DNA from: Acetomicrobium sp. UBA5826
Lineage (GTDB): Bacteria > Synergistota > Synergistia > Synergistales > Acetomicrobiaceae
Length of the DNA: 64,000 nt
Direction: 5' to 3'
Assembly: GCF_002433005.1 (NCBI RefSeq)
Contig: NZ_DJHF01000017.1
Span: 97,643 to 161,642, forward strand
Positions 34,587 through 43,889 of this stretch are shown piece after piece. The translations under genes were made by a program, and so were the position numbers. Under the pieces are notes generated by a model. It saw only the letters and a list, made by a program, of their open reading frames with translations. It had not been told where the DNA came from and did not search any database. The stretch's first letter is position 1. The number at the start of each line of letters is the position of its first letter.

Positions 34587-34932
34587 TGTACTACCTCCGA
34601 TCTTTGTGTCGAAAATTGTCCACCCAATTTAAGGCTTATTATAAGCTCTTCGTATGCATTTTAGCCACTCCGATAAAAATAAGTACTTATGTTCGAAATT
34701 ATATTAGATATGTCCAATGATATCAAAGAGCATACAAAGGTCATTTAGTATATTGACGTTTCACCTACTATACCGCATCATTATTGTTTTTTATCATGCT
34801 TGCTCTGTTCCCCCTAGTGGGATAGAATAAATTAAGAAATTGTTTAAAATTATCTGTCAAGTTTTTTATTGCGTTATAGAATATGAATGTCGCTTTAGCT
34901 AAATATAATAAATGCAGATGGGTGTGATGGGT
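34587..34932. other. Intergenic region between ispE and glcT
   Basis: No gene is apparent in about 345 bp. An A/T-rich sequence contains a short palindrome GCTTATTATAAGC at 34634-34646, which also includes a TATAAT on the minus strand that could be a -10 for ispE. No convincing -35 or terminator was found. The plus-strand promoter for glcT must lie here but I cannot place it. Confidence 0.4.
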
Positions 34933-35790
34933 ATGCTCAAAATTAAAAAAGTGTTAAATAATAATGCCCTTATCGCAGAACACCCCACATATGAAGAGGT
35001 TATACTCCTGGGAAAGGGTATAGGTTTCAACAAAAAGGCAGGCGAAAGCATATCTAACGCTGATGCCGAAAAGCTGTTTGTCCTTAAAAACCCTGAGGAA
35101 CAGGAGCAATACCTTCAAATGCTAAAAGAAATTGATGAAAATTTTATCGGCATCATGAACGATGCTATATCTTTTATTGAAGACAAGCTTGGCACTTCAT
35201 TAAATGAACACATTCATACCAGCCTTACCGATCATTTACATTTTGCCTTAAAACGCCTAAAAAACGGTGTGGAGATAAAAAATCCTTTCAGATTCGAAAT
35301 TGAGCTGGCATATCCGCGAGAATACGCAGTTGCTGCGGAATTGACGGAATGGCTTGAGAAAGAACTCAGTGCAAACATTCCCGAAGATGAGGTAGGGTTT
35401 ATAACGTTGCACATCCATAGCGCCATTTCAAAGGCAAGCATAGCTAATCTAACGAAAAGAACGCAAATCGTCTCCCAATTGATTGCTATTGCGGAGAACT
35501 CACTAAAAGTAACTTTAGATAGAAGTGATATAAATTATTCGCGCTTCATCAGACATCTTCATTTTGCTCTCGATCGAATAGAATCGGGAAAATATATGGA
35601 AAATGCGGAGTTCTTAAAAGATGTTTTACAGAAAGAATGTGCGCTTTGTTATTCCATTGCCTGGAAAATGATAAAATATATGCAGAAGCAACTAAAGAAA
35701 AAAATTCCAGAGGCGGAATCAGTGTATTTGACATTGCATTTACAGAGATTGTACAATATAGCTCAGGCTGGAACCGCTGAAGTGTGTTAA
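34933..35790 (+). CDS. glcT: GlcT/LicT-family transcription antiterminator
   Basis: A 285-residue BglG-family antiterminator. An N-terminal co-antiterminator RNA-binding domain (MLKIKKVLNNNALIA...) precedes two PRD domains with HLHFALKRL (about residue 100) and HLHFALDRI (about residue 205), the regions phosphorylated by PTS proteins. It binds an RNA hairpin and stops a terminator from forming. The plus-strand RAT and terminator 100-180 bp downstream, followed by ptsG, name the target: glucose PTS control. The start is one of several ATGs; 34933 gives the usual N-terminus and has GGTGTG 6 nt upstream. Confidence 0.88.
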   Translation: MLKIKKVLNNNALIAEHPTYEEVILLGKGIGFNKKAGESISNADAEKLFVLKNPEEQEQYLQMLKEIDENFIGIMNDAISFIEDKLGTSLNEHIHTSLTDHLHFALKRLKNGVEIKNPFRFEIELAYPREYAVAAELTEWLEKELSANIPEDEVGFITLHIHSAISKASIANLTKRTQIVSQLIAIAENSLKVTLDRSDINYSRFIRHLHFALDRIESGKYMENAEFLKDVLQKECALCYSIAWKMIKYMQKQLKKKIPEAESVYLTLHLQRLYNIAQAGTAEVC

Positions 35791-35890
35791 AGCGCATTAG
35801 TTTCATTGCAGCCGGAGCTTTCATTGTTTCGTAATAAGTTACAGCGTAAATATGTAAATAAAATAATAGATAACTAATATACTCTTTTTG

Positions 35891-35919
35891 CGTGTTACTG
35901 TGTAAGCACAGGCATGAGC
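35891..35919 (+). promoter_or_regulatory. RAT, ribonucleic antiterminator target of GlcT
   Basis: The block CGTGTTACTG, then TGTAAGCA, then CAGGCATGAG folds into a short hairpin (CTGTG/CACAG). It closely follows the RAT consensus of BglG/GlcT proteins and resembles my recollection of the Bacillus subtilis ptsG RAT. Its 3' side GCATGAG is also the 5' arm of the following terminator, so the two structures exclude each other. Confidence 0.8.
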
Positions 35920-35970
35920 AAAGGAGTGTACGGTAGGTCGGTGCCGTATCTCTTTTGCTCATGCTTTTTT
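35912..35970 (+). terminator. Conditional terminator upstream of ptsG
   Basis: An 11-bp outer stem (GCATGAGCAAA at 35912-35922 with TTTGCTCATGC at 35954-35964) and a shorter inner stem lead into TTTTTT (35965-35970). It ends transcription before ptsG unless GlcT stabilises the overlapping RAT. Confidence 0.85.
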
Positions 35971-36005
35971 AATGCTCTAATCCATAGGACAGGAGGTTGT
36001 GGTAG

Positions 36006-38096
36006 GTGTTCAAAAAATCATTTGGACAATTGCAAAGAATAGGTCAATCGTTGATGTTGCCAGTGGCTATTTTGCCAGCGGCCGGATTGCTGCTTGCCAT
36101 AGGTACCAGCATGAAAAGCCCAAACGTCGTAGCTCTCTTGCCTTTTTTGCAGAATAGCGCTTTTGTCGGCTTGGCATCGATGATGCAATCTGCGGGAGGC
36201 ATAATTTTTGAAAACCTGGCTTTAATCTTTGCTTTGGGAGTCGCCGTAGGATTATCTGGCGGAGCAGGGGCTGCTGCTCTCGCAGCATCAGTAGGCTACC
36301 TGGTAATGAACGTCACTATGAGCGTGATGGGTGGAATATCGTTAGATAGCGTCATATCGCAGACAAATCCGGCCTATGCCCTGGTTTTGGGCATTCCCAC
36401 CCTGCAGACTGGGGTATTCGGAGGTATCGTCGTCGGGGCTTTGGCAGCATGGTGTTATAACAGGTATTACACTATCGAGTTGCCGCCCTTTCTGGGCTTT
36501 TTCGCCGGCAAACGTTTTGTTCCTATTGTCACCGCTTTCAGCTCCTTTTTCCTTGGCATCTTAATGTTTTTTCTATGGCCTCACGTACAAGCGGGGATTA
36601 ACGCCACATCGCAGTATTTAATGGGGTCTGCCTACCCTATTGCAGTGTTCTTCTTCGGGTTTGTAAAACGTTTGTTAATACCCTTCGGCCTTCACCACAT
36701 CTGGCATGCTCCATTCTGGTTTGAGTTCGGTCAATACACAACCGCGGCAGGAAATATAGTGCGCGGAGACATGAATATTTTCTTTGCCCAGTTGCAAGAT
36801 GGAGCAAGTTTAACGGCGGGGCATTTCATGGCCGGCGAGTTTCCCGTAATGATGTTCGGCCTTCCGGCAGCGGCCTTAGCCATGTACAGATTGGCAAAAC
36901 CGGAGAACAAGAAATGGGTCGGCAGCTTAATGGCTTCCGCGGCGCTCACGTCTTTCTTGACGGGAATTACGGAACCCATAGAATTTTCCTTCCTATTTCT
37001 GTCTCCTTTGCTCTTTTTATTCCACGCAATTTTAGACGGCATAGCCTTTGTGGCACTCTATTTTTTAGATATCAACATAGGCTATACTTTTTCCGGCGGA
37101 GCCATCGACTTTTTCTTATTTGGAGTGGTTCCCGGCCGTGAGCCCTGGTGGCTCGTTATTGCTGTTGGCGCTCTTTACGCGCTCCTCTATTATTCTGTTT
37201 TTTCCTTTGCCATCAAAAAATTTGATCTGCCGACTCCCGGACGAGAAAAGTCCGAGGCCAAACTTAACGGGGCTTCTATCTCCCCCACCTCAACTCCAAA
37301 AAGGTCAGAAACTTTGCCCTACGACGTCCTGGAGGCCCTAGGCGGTCGAGAAAACTTAACTAAACTCGATGCCTGCATTACCCGATTGCGCGTTTCAGTT
37401 AAAGATGTTTCCAAGGTAAACAAAGAAAGCCTACGAGACTTGGGAGCTTCGGGAATTATGCAGGTAGACAAAAACCTTCAAATTATATTTGGGACCAAAT
37501 CGGAAAAGATAAAAGAACAAATCGCAGACATCCTAAAGGGAGAAAGACCCGATATCTCTACTTCGAAAGACGAACAACTTGGAGAAGGAAGCAGCATTTC
37601 GGGCAAAGATATGATAATCGCAATGCCCATGACCGGAAAACTGATACCTATCTCCGAAGTGCCCGATAAGACCTTCTCAGAGAAAATCTTGGGTGACGGC
37701 TTCGCCATATTGCCGAAAGACGGCACCGTCGTATCTCCGGCAGACGGAAAAGTGGCTGTCTTCTTTCCCACTAAACATGCCATAGGAATTGTTGCAGACA
37801 ACGGACTAGAGATGCTTATTCACGTAGGCATCGATACGGTAAAACTCAACGGAGAAGGTTTTGAGGCATTTGTTAAACAGGGAGACGTCGTCAAACGGGG
37901 ACAGGTCCTCCTTAAAGCAAATCTGGAGTACATCTCTAAAAATGCACCCTCTACGATATCCCCGATAGTATTCACAAATTTAAGCTCCGACGAAAGAATC
38001 GAGATAATCGAGGAAAGAGATGTGAAAATCGGGGAAACTGGTTGCGTGCGCATCATAAAGAGACAACCTGTACCTCGGGAAACGGTTAACCTATAA
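36006..38096 (+). CDS. ptsG: PTS glucose-type transporter EIICBA
   Basis: A 696-residue membrane permease that imports and phosphorylates glucose. The order is IIC (residues 1 to about 400, ten or so membrane helices, with GITEPIEFSFLF), IIB with phospho-cysteine C457 (LDACITRLRV), and IIA with active-site H591 (TKHAIGIV) and phospho-H606 (LIHVGIDTV). AGGAGG lies 9 nt before the GTG. Control is by GlcT through the leader RAT. EI and HPr are not in the window. A full Firmicute-like glcT-RAT-ptsG cassette on the plus strand amid minus-strand genes suggests acquisition by transfer. Confidence 0.95.
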   Translation: MFKKSFGQLQRIGQSLMLPVAILPAAGLLLAIGTSMKSPNVVALLPFLQNSAFVGLASMMQSAGGIIFENLALIFALGVAVGLSGGAGAAALAASVGYLVMNVTMSVMGGISLDSVISQTNPAYALVLGIPTLQTGVFGGIVVGALAAWCYNRYYTIELPPFLGFFAGKRFVPIVTAFSSFFLGILMFFLWPHVQAGINATSQYLMGSAYPIAVFFFGFVKRLLIPFGLHHIWHAPFWFEFGQYTTAAGNIVRGDMNIFFAQLQDGASLTAGHFMAGEFPVMMFGLPAAALAMYRLAKPENKKWVGSLMASAALTSFLTGITEPIEFSFLFLSPLLFLFHAILDGIAFVALYFLDINIGYTFSGGAIDFFLFGVVPGREPWWLVIAVGALYALLYYSVFSFAIKKFDLPTPGREKSEAKLNGASISPTSTPKRSETLPYDVLEALGGRENLTKLDACITRLRVSVKDVSKVNKESLRDLGASGIMQVDKNLQIIFGTKSEKIKEQIADILKGERPDISTSKDEQLGEGSSISGKDMIIAMPMTGKLIPISEVPDKTFSEKILGDGFAILPKDGTVVSPADGKVAVFFPTKHAIGIVADNGLEMLIHVGIDTVKLNGEGFEAFVKQGDVVKRGQVLLKANLEYISKNAPSTISPIVFTNLSSDERIEIIEERDVKIGETGCVRIIKRQPVPRETVNL

Positions 38097-38099
38097 GCA

Positions 38100-38124
38100 A
38101 AGAGGTCCCTTCCAGGGGCCTCTT
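38100..38124 (+). terminator. Terminator after ptsG
   Basis: The 10-bp stem AAGAGGTCCC/GGGGCCTCTT (one G-T pair, loop of 5) is followed by TTA-rich sequence with a TCTTTT run, immediately after the ptsG stop. Confidence 0.75.
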
Positions 38125-38154
38125 TTATGTTTGCCTGCAATGCAGATTGTCATG

Positions 38155-38412
38155 CTATCTAGCCTTGTGGGGCATTCGATCATTGGATGACAGAAATTCC
38201 AATTCCACGTCATGCGTTAGGAGATCGGAATAGCGAAAAGAGACAGTGCTGTTTTGGGCCTTTACATACAGAGTAAATATATTAGGATAGGTCTCCATGA
38301 TAACACCTTCATGTTCCTCTGTCTTTCTCCTGCCCTTGGCCTGTCGATATCTAACGCGATCACCGATGTGGGAAGCCAGTTTTTCGCGTATACCAAGCAA
38401 CTTCTCAGACAC
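38155..38412 (-). CDS. veg: Veg-family protein (DUF1021)
   Basis: An 85-residue basic protein of the Veg family, with IGDRVRYRQAKGRRKTEEHEGV and YPNIFTLYV. In Bacillus subtilis Veg stimulates biofilm gene expression by reducing SinR activity; outside Firmicutes its role is unknown. In Firmicutes the gene usually precedes ispE; here ispE is 3.6 kb away, with glcT-ptsG between them, which fits an insertion of the PTS cassette. ATG start; no strong ribosome site is obvious beyond GGAG. Confidence 0.82.
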   Translation of the reverse strand: MSEKLLGIREKLASHIGDRVRYRQAKGRRKTEEHEGVIMETYPNIFTLYVKAQNSTVSFRYSDLLTHDVELEFLSSNDRMPHKAR

Positions 38413-38512
38413 CGGACATCACTCCTTAAATGTCATTTGTACATATTTTACTACATATTTCTATAAAATACAAGCAAAATAAAATCCATACATCAAATTA
38501 TTAGTACATAAA

Positions 38513-38552
38513 AAAACCACGGCCCCCAAGTTCGGCATTGGAGGCCGTTGCA
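38513..38552 (-). terminator. Intrinsic terminator after the PEBP gene
   Basis: On the minus strand ACGGCC...GGCCGT (6 bp), with an inner CCAA/TTGG stem, is followed by GGTTTTTTT. Confidence 0.75.
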
Positions 38553-38578
38553 AGACCGCCGATCTTCAGAAGTTTCAA

Positions 38579-39130
38579 TTATTTCCTTTCGTACTTTCCA
38601 ATCAATTCCCCATATGCCAAAATATGTCCTTTGATCGCCTTTTCCACGACAAACTTATGAGCCCCACTTTTAAGGTTGAGGGAAGGTATATCAAGGGCGT
38701 ATACTTTGAAGTAGTACCGATGTGGTCCATGCCCCTTTGGAGGACAGGGGCCGCCATAGCCCAGCCGACCAAAATCATTTACGCCAGCAACCCCTGGAGA
38801 TTCGCCCTCTTCTATACCTCTTTTTTGGGGCTCTATATCGAAGAAAATTGCATGAGTAAAAGTTCCGCTAGGCGCATCCGGATCATCTGCTATCAATACT
38901 AGGCTTAGCGTGTTTTCCGGCACTCCCTCCCATGCAAGAGGTGGCATAATATCCTTTCCCTCACAGGTATATTTTGAAGGAATAAACTCTTCGTTATTGA
39001 AGGCCGGCGACGTCACTCTTATTTGCATTTCACACACCCCCGCCAAATAATCGCCTGTAGAATTTGCCATTAAATTACGCACTGGCCATAAAATTATTAT
39101 ACAACACAAAATATATAGTACTTTTTTCAC
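38579..39130 (-). CDS. Secreted PEBP family protein (YbhB/YbcL type)
   Basis: A 183-residue phosphatidylethanolamine-binding-like protein with an N-terminal signal-like segment (MKKVLYILCCIIILWPVRN). The family signatures are DDPDAPSGTFTH and GYGGPCPPKGHGPHRYYFKV. These proteins bind anions or small ligands; their bacterial function is unclear. GTG start following GAGGAAGAGG. It lies 34 bp downstream of livF and ends in a terminator, so it may be the last gene of the Liv operon. Confidence 0.88.
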   Translation of the reverse strand: MKKVLYILCCIIILWPVRNLMANSTGDYLAGVCEMQIRVTSPAFNNEEFIPSKYTCEGKDIMPPLAWEGVPENTLSLVLIADDPDAPSGTFTHAIFFDIEPQKRGIEEGESPGVAGVNDFGRLGYGGPCPPKGHGPHRYYFKVYALDIPSLNLKSGAHKFVVEKAIKGHILAYGELIGKYERK

Positions 39131-39164
39131 GTTTTAATAGCCTCTTCCTCGTTATTTTTAATTT

Positions 39165-39911
39165 TTACTCCTTTTTTGTCACCGCACTCCCGCCTAAATA
39201 GGCAGCTTTCACTCTTTCGTCACCGGCAAGTTCACTTGCAGGCCCTTCAATGCTTATCTTTCCCGTCTCGAGAATGTAGGCATAGTCCGATTCGGCTAAG
39301 GCCTTTTTCGCGTTTTGTTCCACAAGTAAGATGGAGGTCCCGCTTTCCTCATGGATTTTTCTTATGGCATTAAAAATTTCCTTTACTAGAATCGGGGCTA
39401 ATCCCAAGGAAGGTTCATCTAACAAAAGTAAAGTCGGCTTCGCTATCAATCCTCTTCCTATGGCAAGCATTTGTTGCTCTCCCCCGGAAAGAGTGCCGGC
39501 AAGTTGGTTTTTTCTTTCGGCAAGGACAGGGAAAAGCTCGAAGATCCACTTTTTTGTCTCCTCAACTTCCTCGTCCAACAGCCGCTTTCTCGCTCCATAA
39601 GACCCCAGGTTAAGATTTTCTTCAACTGTCAGAGTCGGAAATACCCTTCTGCCCTCGGGAACATGCGAAATTCCTTGGAAGGCAAGATCATGGGCGGAAA
39701 GAGAGGCCATTTCTTTCCCTTTATAGAAAATCTTTCCCTCTTTTAAAGGAACTATTTTGGAAATCGATTTGAGCATAGTAGATTTTCCCGCTCCATTGGC
39801 CCCTAGGACAGCTATTATCTGGCCTTCATTAAGTTTTATAGATACGCCTTTAAGAGCCGTCACGGCACCGTAGGACACTACCACGTCTTTTAAAACTAGA
39901 AGCTCTGACAT
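39165..39911 (-). CDS. livF: Branched-chain amino acid ABC transporter ATPase LivF
   Basis: A 248-residue ABC ATPase with Walker A LGANGAGKSTMLKS, signature LSGGEQQMLAIGRGL, Walker B LLLLDEPSLGLAP and the switch His in LLVEQNA region. The opening VLKDVVVSYGAVTALKGVS is typical of LivF. The ATG at 39911 follows the livMG stop; GGAGGAG from the livMG end serves as its ribosome site. Confidence 0.95.
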   Translation of the reverse strand: MSELLVLKDVVVSYGAVTALKGVSIKLNEGQIIAVLGANGAGKSTMLKSISKIVPLKEGKIFYKGKEMASLSAHDLAFQGISHVPEGRRVFPTLTVEENLNLGSYGARKRLLDEEVEETKKWIFELFPVLAERKNQLAGTLSGGEQQMLAIGRGLIAKPTLLLLDEPSLGLAPILVKEIFNAIRKIHEESGTSILLVEQNAKKALAESDYAYILETGKISIEGPASELAGDERVKAAYLGGSAVTKKE

Positions 39912-39914
39912 CAC

Positions 39915-41723
39915 CTACTCCTCCCTGCCAAGATATGCCTCGATGACTCTGGAGTTGTTGTAAATATCCTGTGGTCTTCCCTCTGCTATTTTTATGCCCA
40001 TGTCCATTGCAACTACCCAATGTGAGATACCCATGACCAAGTTCATGTCATGTTCAATGAGCAAAATAGAGAGATCCATCTCGTCCAAAAGGTTTTCAAG
40101 AAATATCATGAGGTCTTCCGTCTCTTTGTCGTTTAGACCCGAGGACGGTTCGTCGAGGATGAGCAACTTTGGCGAAGAGGAAAGAGCTCTGGCCAACTCC
40201 AGGAGCTTTTGCTTACCGTAAGGAAGATTTTTGGCAAGTTCGTCGGAAAGGCCGGCAAGCCCTGTCTTATCAAGCCAATACATGGCAGTTTCTATGGCCC
40301 ACTTTTCTTCCAATATTTGAGATTCCGTTCTCATGATCGAAGAAAATACGTAAGAACTCATTCTATGATGAAGACCGGCCATAATATTTTCAACACATGT
40401 AAGACCAGGAAAAAGGCGTATGTTTTGAAATGTTCTCGCAATGCCAAGGCTTGCTACTTTGTGGGGCTTAAATCCCGTAATATCTTTGCCTTCGAAGTAT
40501 ACTTTTCCGGAGACGGGTTTATATATGCCGGTTACGACATTAAACACAGTAGTCTTTCCCGCACCGTTGGGACCTATTATACTAGTTATCTTTCCATGGC
40601 CCACAACTAAATCTAAGTCCTTTACAGCAACGAGGCCTCCGAATTTCATGGTAAGTTTGTCGGTTACCAAGATATGTTTTTCAAACGAGCTGGTCTCTCC
40701 GTTAAGCGATTGTTTCGCCGTTGTCCGAGTTTGGTCGACGGCAACAGGTCTTATCATTTCTTCGGCTTCTTCTGCCGATCTGACGTTTGGTATCGCAATT
40801 TCCCTCTTACGTGGCCAAAGCCCACCGGGTCGAAAAATCATGGCTAAAACCAAAGCGCCTCCAAAAAAGAGCATTCTGTAGTTTGCCACTACCCTGAATA
40901 TTTCAGGAAACACTGTGATAATACCTGCTCCTAGTATTGAACCGGGAATAGAACCCAACCCCCCCAACATGACTATGCAAAATAGCATGGAGGATTCCAT
41001 AAAAGTAAAAGTGTCAGGAGAAACAATCATTAATTTGCTAGCGTAGATGTTGCCTGCAACCCCTGCCAGGGCAGCCCCCAAGACAAAGGAGAGCAGTTTG
41101 AAGTGCCTGACATCTATACCGCTCATTTCAGCAGCTATTTCATCTTCCCTAAGGTAGTTCCAGGCCCTCCCTATGCGAGAACGTTGCAACCTGACCAAGC
41201 CTAAAATTACTATAGCAAGTATGATCCAAACGTAAAAATAAAACCTAATAGATGTATCTATTGCAAACAACCCGAAGGAGGGTCTGCCTATTCCAGTGAT
41301 CCCATTTGGTCCTCCCGTAAGTCCAAAGGGATTGTTTATCAAAGCCAGCCTGACGATTTCGCCAATTCCTATCGTAACTATACATAAATAGTCTCCCCTC
41401 AAGTGTATTATGGGAGAAGTCACAATATAGGCAAAAATACCTGCACATAGGGCACTTAAGGGTATTAACCATACGATTGGTATACCATATAAAGTATTTA
41501 AAATAGCAGTAATATAAGCACCAATGGCATAAAAAGCGGCATGACCAAGGTCAAATAATCCCGTTTCCCCCAGTACTATGTTCAAACTCAAACCGAGCAA
41601 GGCGTATACCCCAAAGAAAAAGGCGACATCAATCCAATAAAAATTTGAAAAAAAGGGAAATGCCAAAAAAAGGGCGATGACCATCCCTAATATCAATTGA
41701 GATCTCTTATGTCTTTTATTCAT
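39915..41723 (-). CDS. Fused LivM permease and LivG ATPase
   Basis: A 602-residue fusion of two normally separate Liv subunits. The N-terminal part (1 to about 310) is the LivM permease with 8 or more membrane helices and GETGLFDLGHAAFYAIGAY, GLTGGPNGITGI. A linker of about 45 residues follows, then an ATPase with Walker A IGPNGAGKTTVFNVV, the LivG-specific ARTFQNIRLF, and LLILDEPSSGLN. It drives uptake of branched-chain or other hydrophobic amino acids with LivH, LivF and LivK. Both halves appear intact. Confidence 0.93.
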   Translation of the reverse strand: MNKRHKRSQLILGMVIALFLAFPFFSNFYWIDVAFFFGVYALLGLSLNIVLGETGLFDLGHAAFYAIGAYITAILNTLYGIPIVWLIPLSALCAGIFAYIVTSPIIHLRGDYLCIVTIGIGEIVRLALINNPFGLTGGPNGITGIGRPSFGLFAIDTSIRFYFYVWIILAIVILGLVRLQRSRIGRAWNYLREDEIAAEMSGIDVRHFKLLSFVLGAALAGVAGNIYASKLMIVSPDTFTFMESSMLFCIVMLGGLGSIPGSILGAGIITVFPEIFRVVANYRMLFFGGALVLAMIFRPGGLWPRKREIAIPNVRSAEEAEEMIRPVAVDQTRTTAKQSLNGETSSFEKHILVTDKLTMKFGGLVAVKDLDLVVGHGKITSIIGPNGAGKTTVFNVVTGIYKPVSGKVYFEGKDITGFKPHKVASLGIARTFQNIRLFPGLTCVENIMAGLHHRMSSYVFSSIMRTESQILEEKWAIETAMYWLDKTGLAGLSDELAKNLPYGKQKLLELARALSSSPKLLILDEPSSGLNDKETEDLMIFLENLLDEMDLSILLIEHDMNLVMGISHWVVAMDMGIKIAEGRPQDIYNNSRVIEAYLGREE

Positions 41724-41726
41724 CTG

Positions 41727-42638
41727 TTACACCTTTTCCGCAACTTTTTCGCCTATCAATCCGGTAGGCCTGAAGATCAATATCAATATGAGTATTAAAA
41801 AGGTAAACACATCTTTCCACGCGCTTGATATGTAGGCTGCTCCAAACATCTCTACCAAACCAAGGAGCAATCCGCCAAGCATTGCCGCCGGTATATTACC
41901 TATCCCTCCCAAAATAGTTGCAGTGAAGGCTTTAAGACCGTAGTTCCACCCCATGACGAAAGAGATCTGGCGATAGTACATGCCGTTCATCACTCCTGCC
42001 ATGCCACCCAAGGCAGGGCCCAGAAAGAATATAAATAGAGTGATCTTCCCCACATCAATGCCCAACATGGTTGCCATCTCCTTGTCCAAAGCTGTAGCCC
42101 TAATGGCGGCACCAAAGGTTGTTTTTTGGACGACGTAATATAAAATCAGCATCAATACAAAGGATAGGATTAATATGAACAGTTGCATTGACGTAATATG
42201 AAACCACCCCAAAGAGATGGTATAGGTGGGAACGACGGAAGCGGGATAAGCTTGATACCTGGGCCCCCATACAGCCATTATCAAATTTTCAAGGAATATG
42301 GAAACACCCAAAGCCGAGACAACTAGCGGCAATCTTCCCGATTTTTGAACAGGCCTGTAGGCCACTCTCTCCATCAATACGCCTACACAACCTACGGCGA
42401 AAAAAGCAAAAAGCAGGGCCGCAGCCATGCCTCCCCACAAACCAAACCTCTGGCTTACGGCCCCGGCACTCCAAACCAAAAGAGTATAGCCCAAGTAACT
42501 CCCTAAGGCGAATAAATCACCGTGGGCAAAGTTTATTAATTTCATCACTCCATATACCATGGAATATCCAAGCGCGATGAGGGCATAAAATGAACCTATA
42601 GTCAGTCCGTTAAGTAACTGTTCCAGGATTATCGACAA
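41727..42638 (-). CDS. livH: Branched-chain amino acid permease LivH
   Basis: A 303-residue integral membrane subunit with the opening LEQLLNGLTIGSFYALIALG, then GYSMVYGVMKLINFAHGDL typical of LivH, and about eight helices. A TTG start follows AAGGGGC. It lies 27 bp after livK and 3 bp before the fused livMG gene. Confidence 0.94.
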   Translation of the reverse strand: MSIILEQLLNGLTIGSFYALIALGYSMVYGVMKLINFAHGDLFALGSYLGYTLLVWSAGAVSQRFGLWGGMAAALLFAFFAVGCVGVLMERVAYRPVQKSGRLPLVVSALGVSIFLENLIMAVWGPRYQAYPASVVPTYTISLGWFHITSMQLFILILSFVLMLILYYVVQKTTFGAAIRATALDKEMATMLGIDVGKITLFIFFLGPALGGMAGVMNGMYYRQISFVMGWNYGLKAFTATILGGIGNIPAAMLGGLLLGLVEMFGAAYISSAWKDVFTFLILILILIFRPTGLIGEKVAEKV

Positions 42639-42665
42639 GACGAGCCCCTTCTTTCCTGATCAGTT

Positions 42666-43820
42666 TTATGGTTGATAAACCACCATGTCTCCCTCTCCGG
42701 TCACCACATACATCTTATAAATTATCCCCTTTCTATCCCCGCGTTCCGTGAAGGCAATACTTCCGGTTATCCCCTCGCAGCCTTCCATACCGGTTCTCAG
42801 TACCTCCAACATTGCCTCGGTATCGGTCGAACCTGCCTTATCAATCGCCCAGGTAAGGGCAATAAGGGCATCAGCAGCGTATACAGGCCACGGACTAGTC
42901 GGTACGGTGTTATGCCTTTGTCTGTAAAGTTCCAGGAACCGCTTTGCTTTTGGAGTATCCAAATCTGTAGGCATGGGTTCTTGCGTCATCAGGCAACCTT
43001 TTGCGTATTCTATGCCCGCTATTTTAACAAAATCTTCATTAATGGCTGCGTTTCCTCCGACGAAGGGACACTTTATTCCCAATTCTCGTCCCTGACGCAC
43101 CAGCAGGCCGGCCTCGGGAAAGTATCCGGTAAAATACCATACATCGGGATTAGTCTCGCGGAGTTTCGTTAATATGGGCGTAAAATCTTTTTCGCCTGGT
43201 GTTATGGCATCATAGAAAACGAGTTCGGCTACTCCGGCATCCAGGTATTCTTGAAGAGCCTTCCTAGCTTCTTCGGCAACTCCCAAGGCAAAGGTCGTAT
43301 TGTCATGCATGATGGCTATACGACGCGCCTTCATCGTCCCTACTGCATATTCGCTAAAGAACTGACCCTGAGTGTCATCACGTCCGCAGGTTCTGAAGAA
43401 GTATTTACGTTCTTTGGCCATTGTCAGCTTAACGGCAGTGCTTCCATAACCTATATCGATCATCTTGCTTGCCTCGTAAATATCGGCAGCCGGTTCGTTC
43501 ACGGAAGAACCGTAAGTACCGATAACCGCTGCAACCCGTTGGGAAACTAACCTTTGAGCCGCCAATGCGCTGTCTCTGGGATTAGAAGCATCATCGGCTA
43601 CCACAATCTCAATCTTCCGCCCTCCGAGGATACCCCCCTGCTCTTGGATCATCTGAAGGGCTACTTCAACTGAATTTTTGGCCATTTCTCCTTCGTATGC
43701 CCACTGACCCGTTATAGGCGCTTGTAACCCTATCTTTATGGGCTTCTCCTCGGCTGCAACAGCTCCCGCAGAAAGCACGAACAAAAAAACTATAAACAGA
43801 CAAAACCACGCCTTTTTCAT
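42666..43820 (-). CDS. livK: Branched-chain amino acid ABC transporter binding protein
   Basis: A 384-residue periplasmic binding protein with a cleavable signal peptide (MKKAWFCLFIVFLFVLSAGA...AE). It has the Leu/Ile/Val-binding fold with KIGLQAPITGQWAYEGEMAK and ADDASNPRDSALAAQRLV. AAAGGAGGAG precedes the ATG. It heads the livK-livH-livMG-livF operon. The exact amino acid bound is not readable. Confidence 0.93.
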   Translation of the reverse strand: MKKAWFCLFIVFLFVLSAGAVAAEEKPIKIGLQAPITGQWAYEGEMAKNSVEVALQMIQEQGGILGGRKIEIVVADDASNPRDSALAAQRLVSQRVAAVIGTYGSSVNEPAADIYEASKMIDIGYGSTAVKLTMAKERKYFFRTCGRDDTQGQFFSEYAVGTMKARRIAIMHDNTTFALGVAEEARKALQEYLDAGVAELVFYDAITPGEKDFTPILTKLRETNPDVWYFTGYFPEAGLLVRQGRELGIKCPFVGGNAAINEDFVKIAGIEYAKGCLMTQEPMPTDLDTPKAKRFLELYRQRHNTVPTSPWPVYAADALIALTWAIDKAGSTDTEAMLEVLRTGMEGCEGITGSIAFTERGDRKGIIYKMYVVTGEGDMVVYQP

Positions 43821-43855
43821 TTTCCCCTCTCCTCCTTTTGGTTGTGTTCTTTATT

Positions 43856-43885
43856 ATATTACTATGGATTTTGATTTGTTTACAA
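43856..43885 (-). promoter_or_regulatory. Promoter of the liv operon
   Basis: TTGTAA (43880-43885) and TAATAT (43856-43861) on the minus strand are 18 bp apart, about 36 bp before the livK start. Confidence 0.55.
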
Positions 43886-43889
43886 GCGA

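Noticed and set aside
34634..34646. Short palindrome GCTTATTATAAGC as a terminator
   Set aside because: A 5-bp A/T-rich stem without a T run is too weak; it may be part of a promoter.
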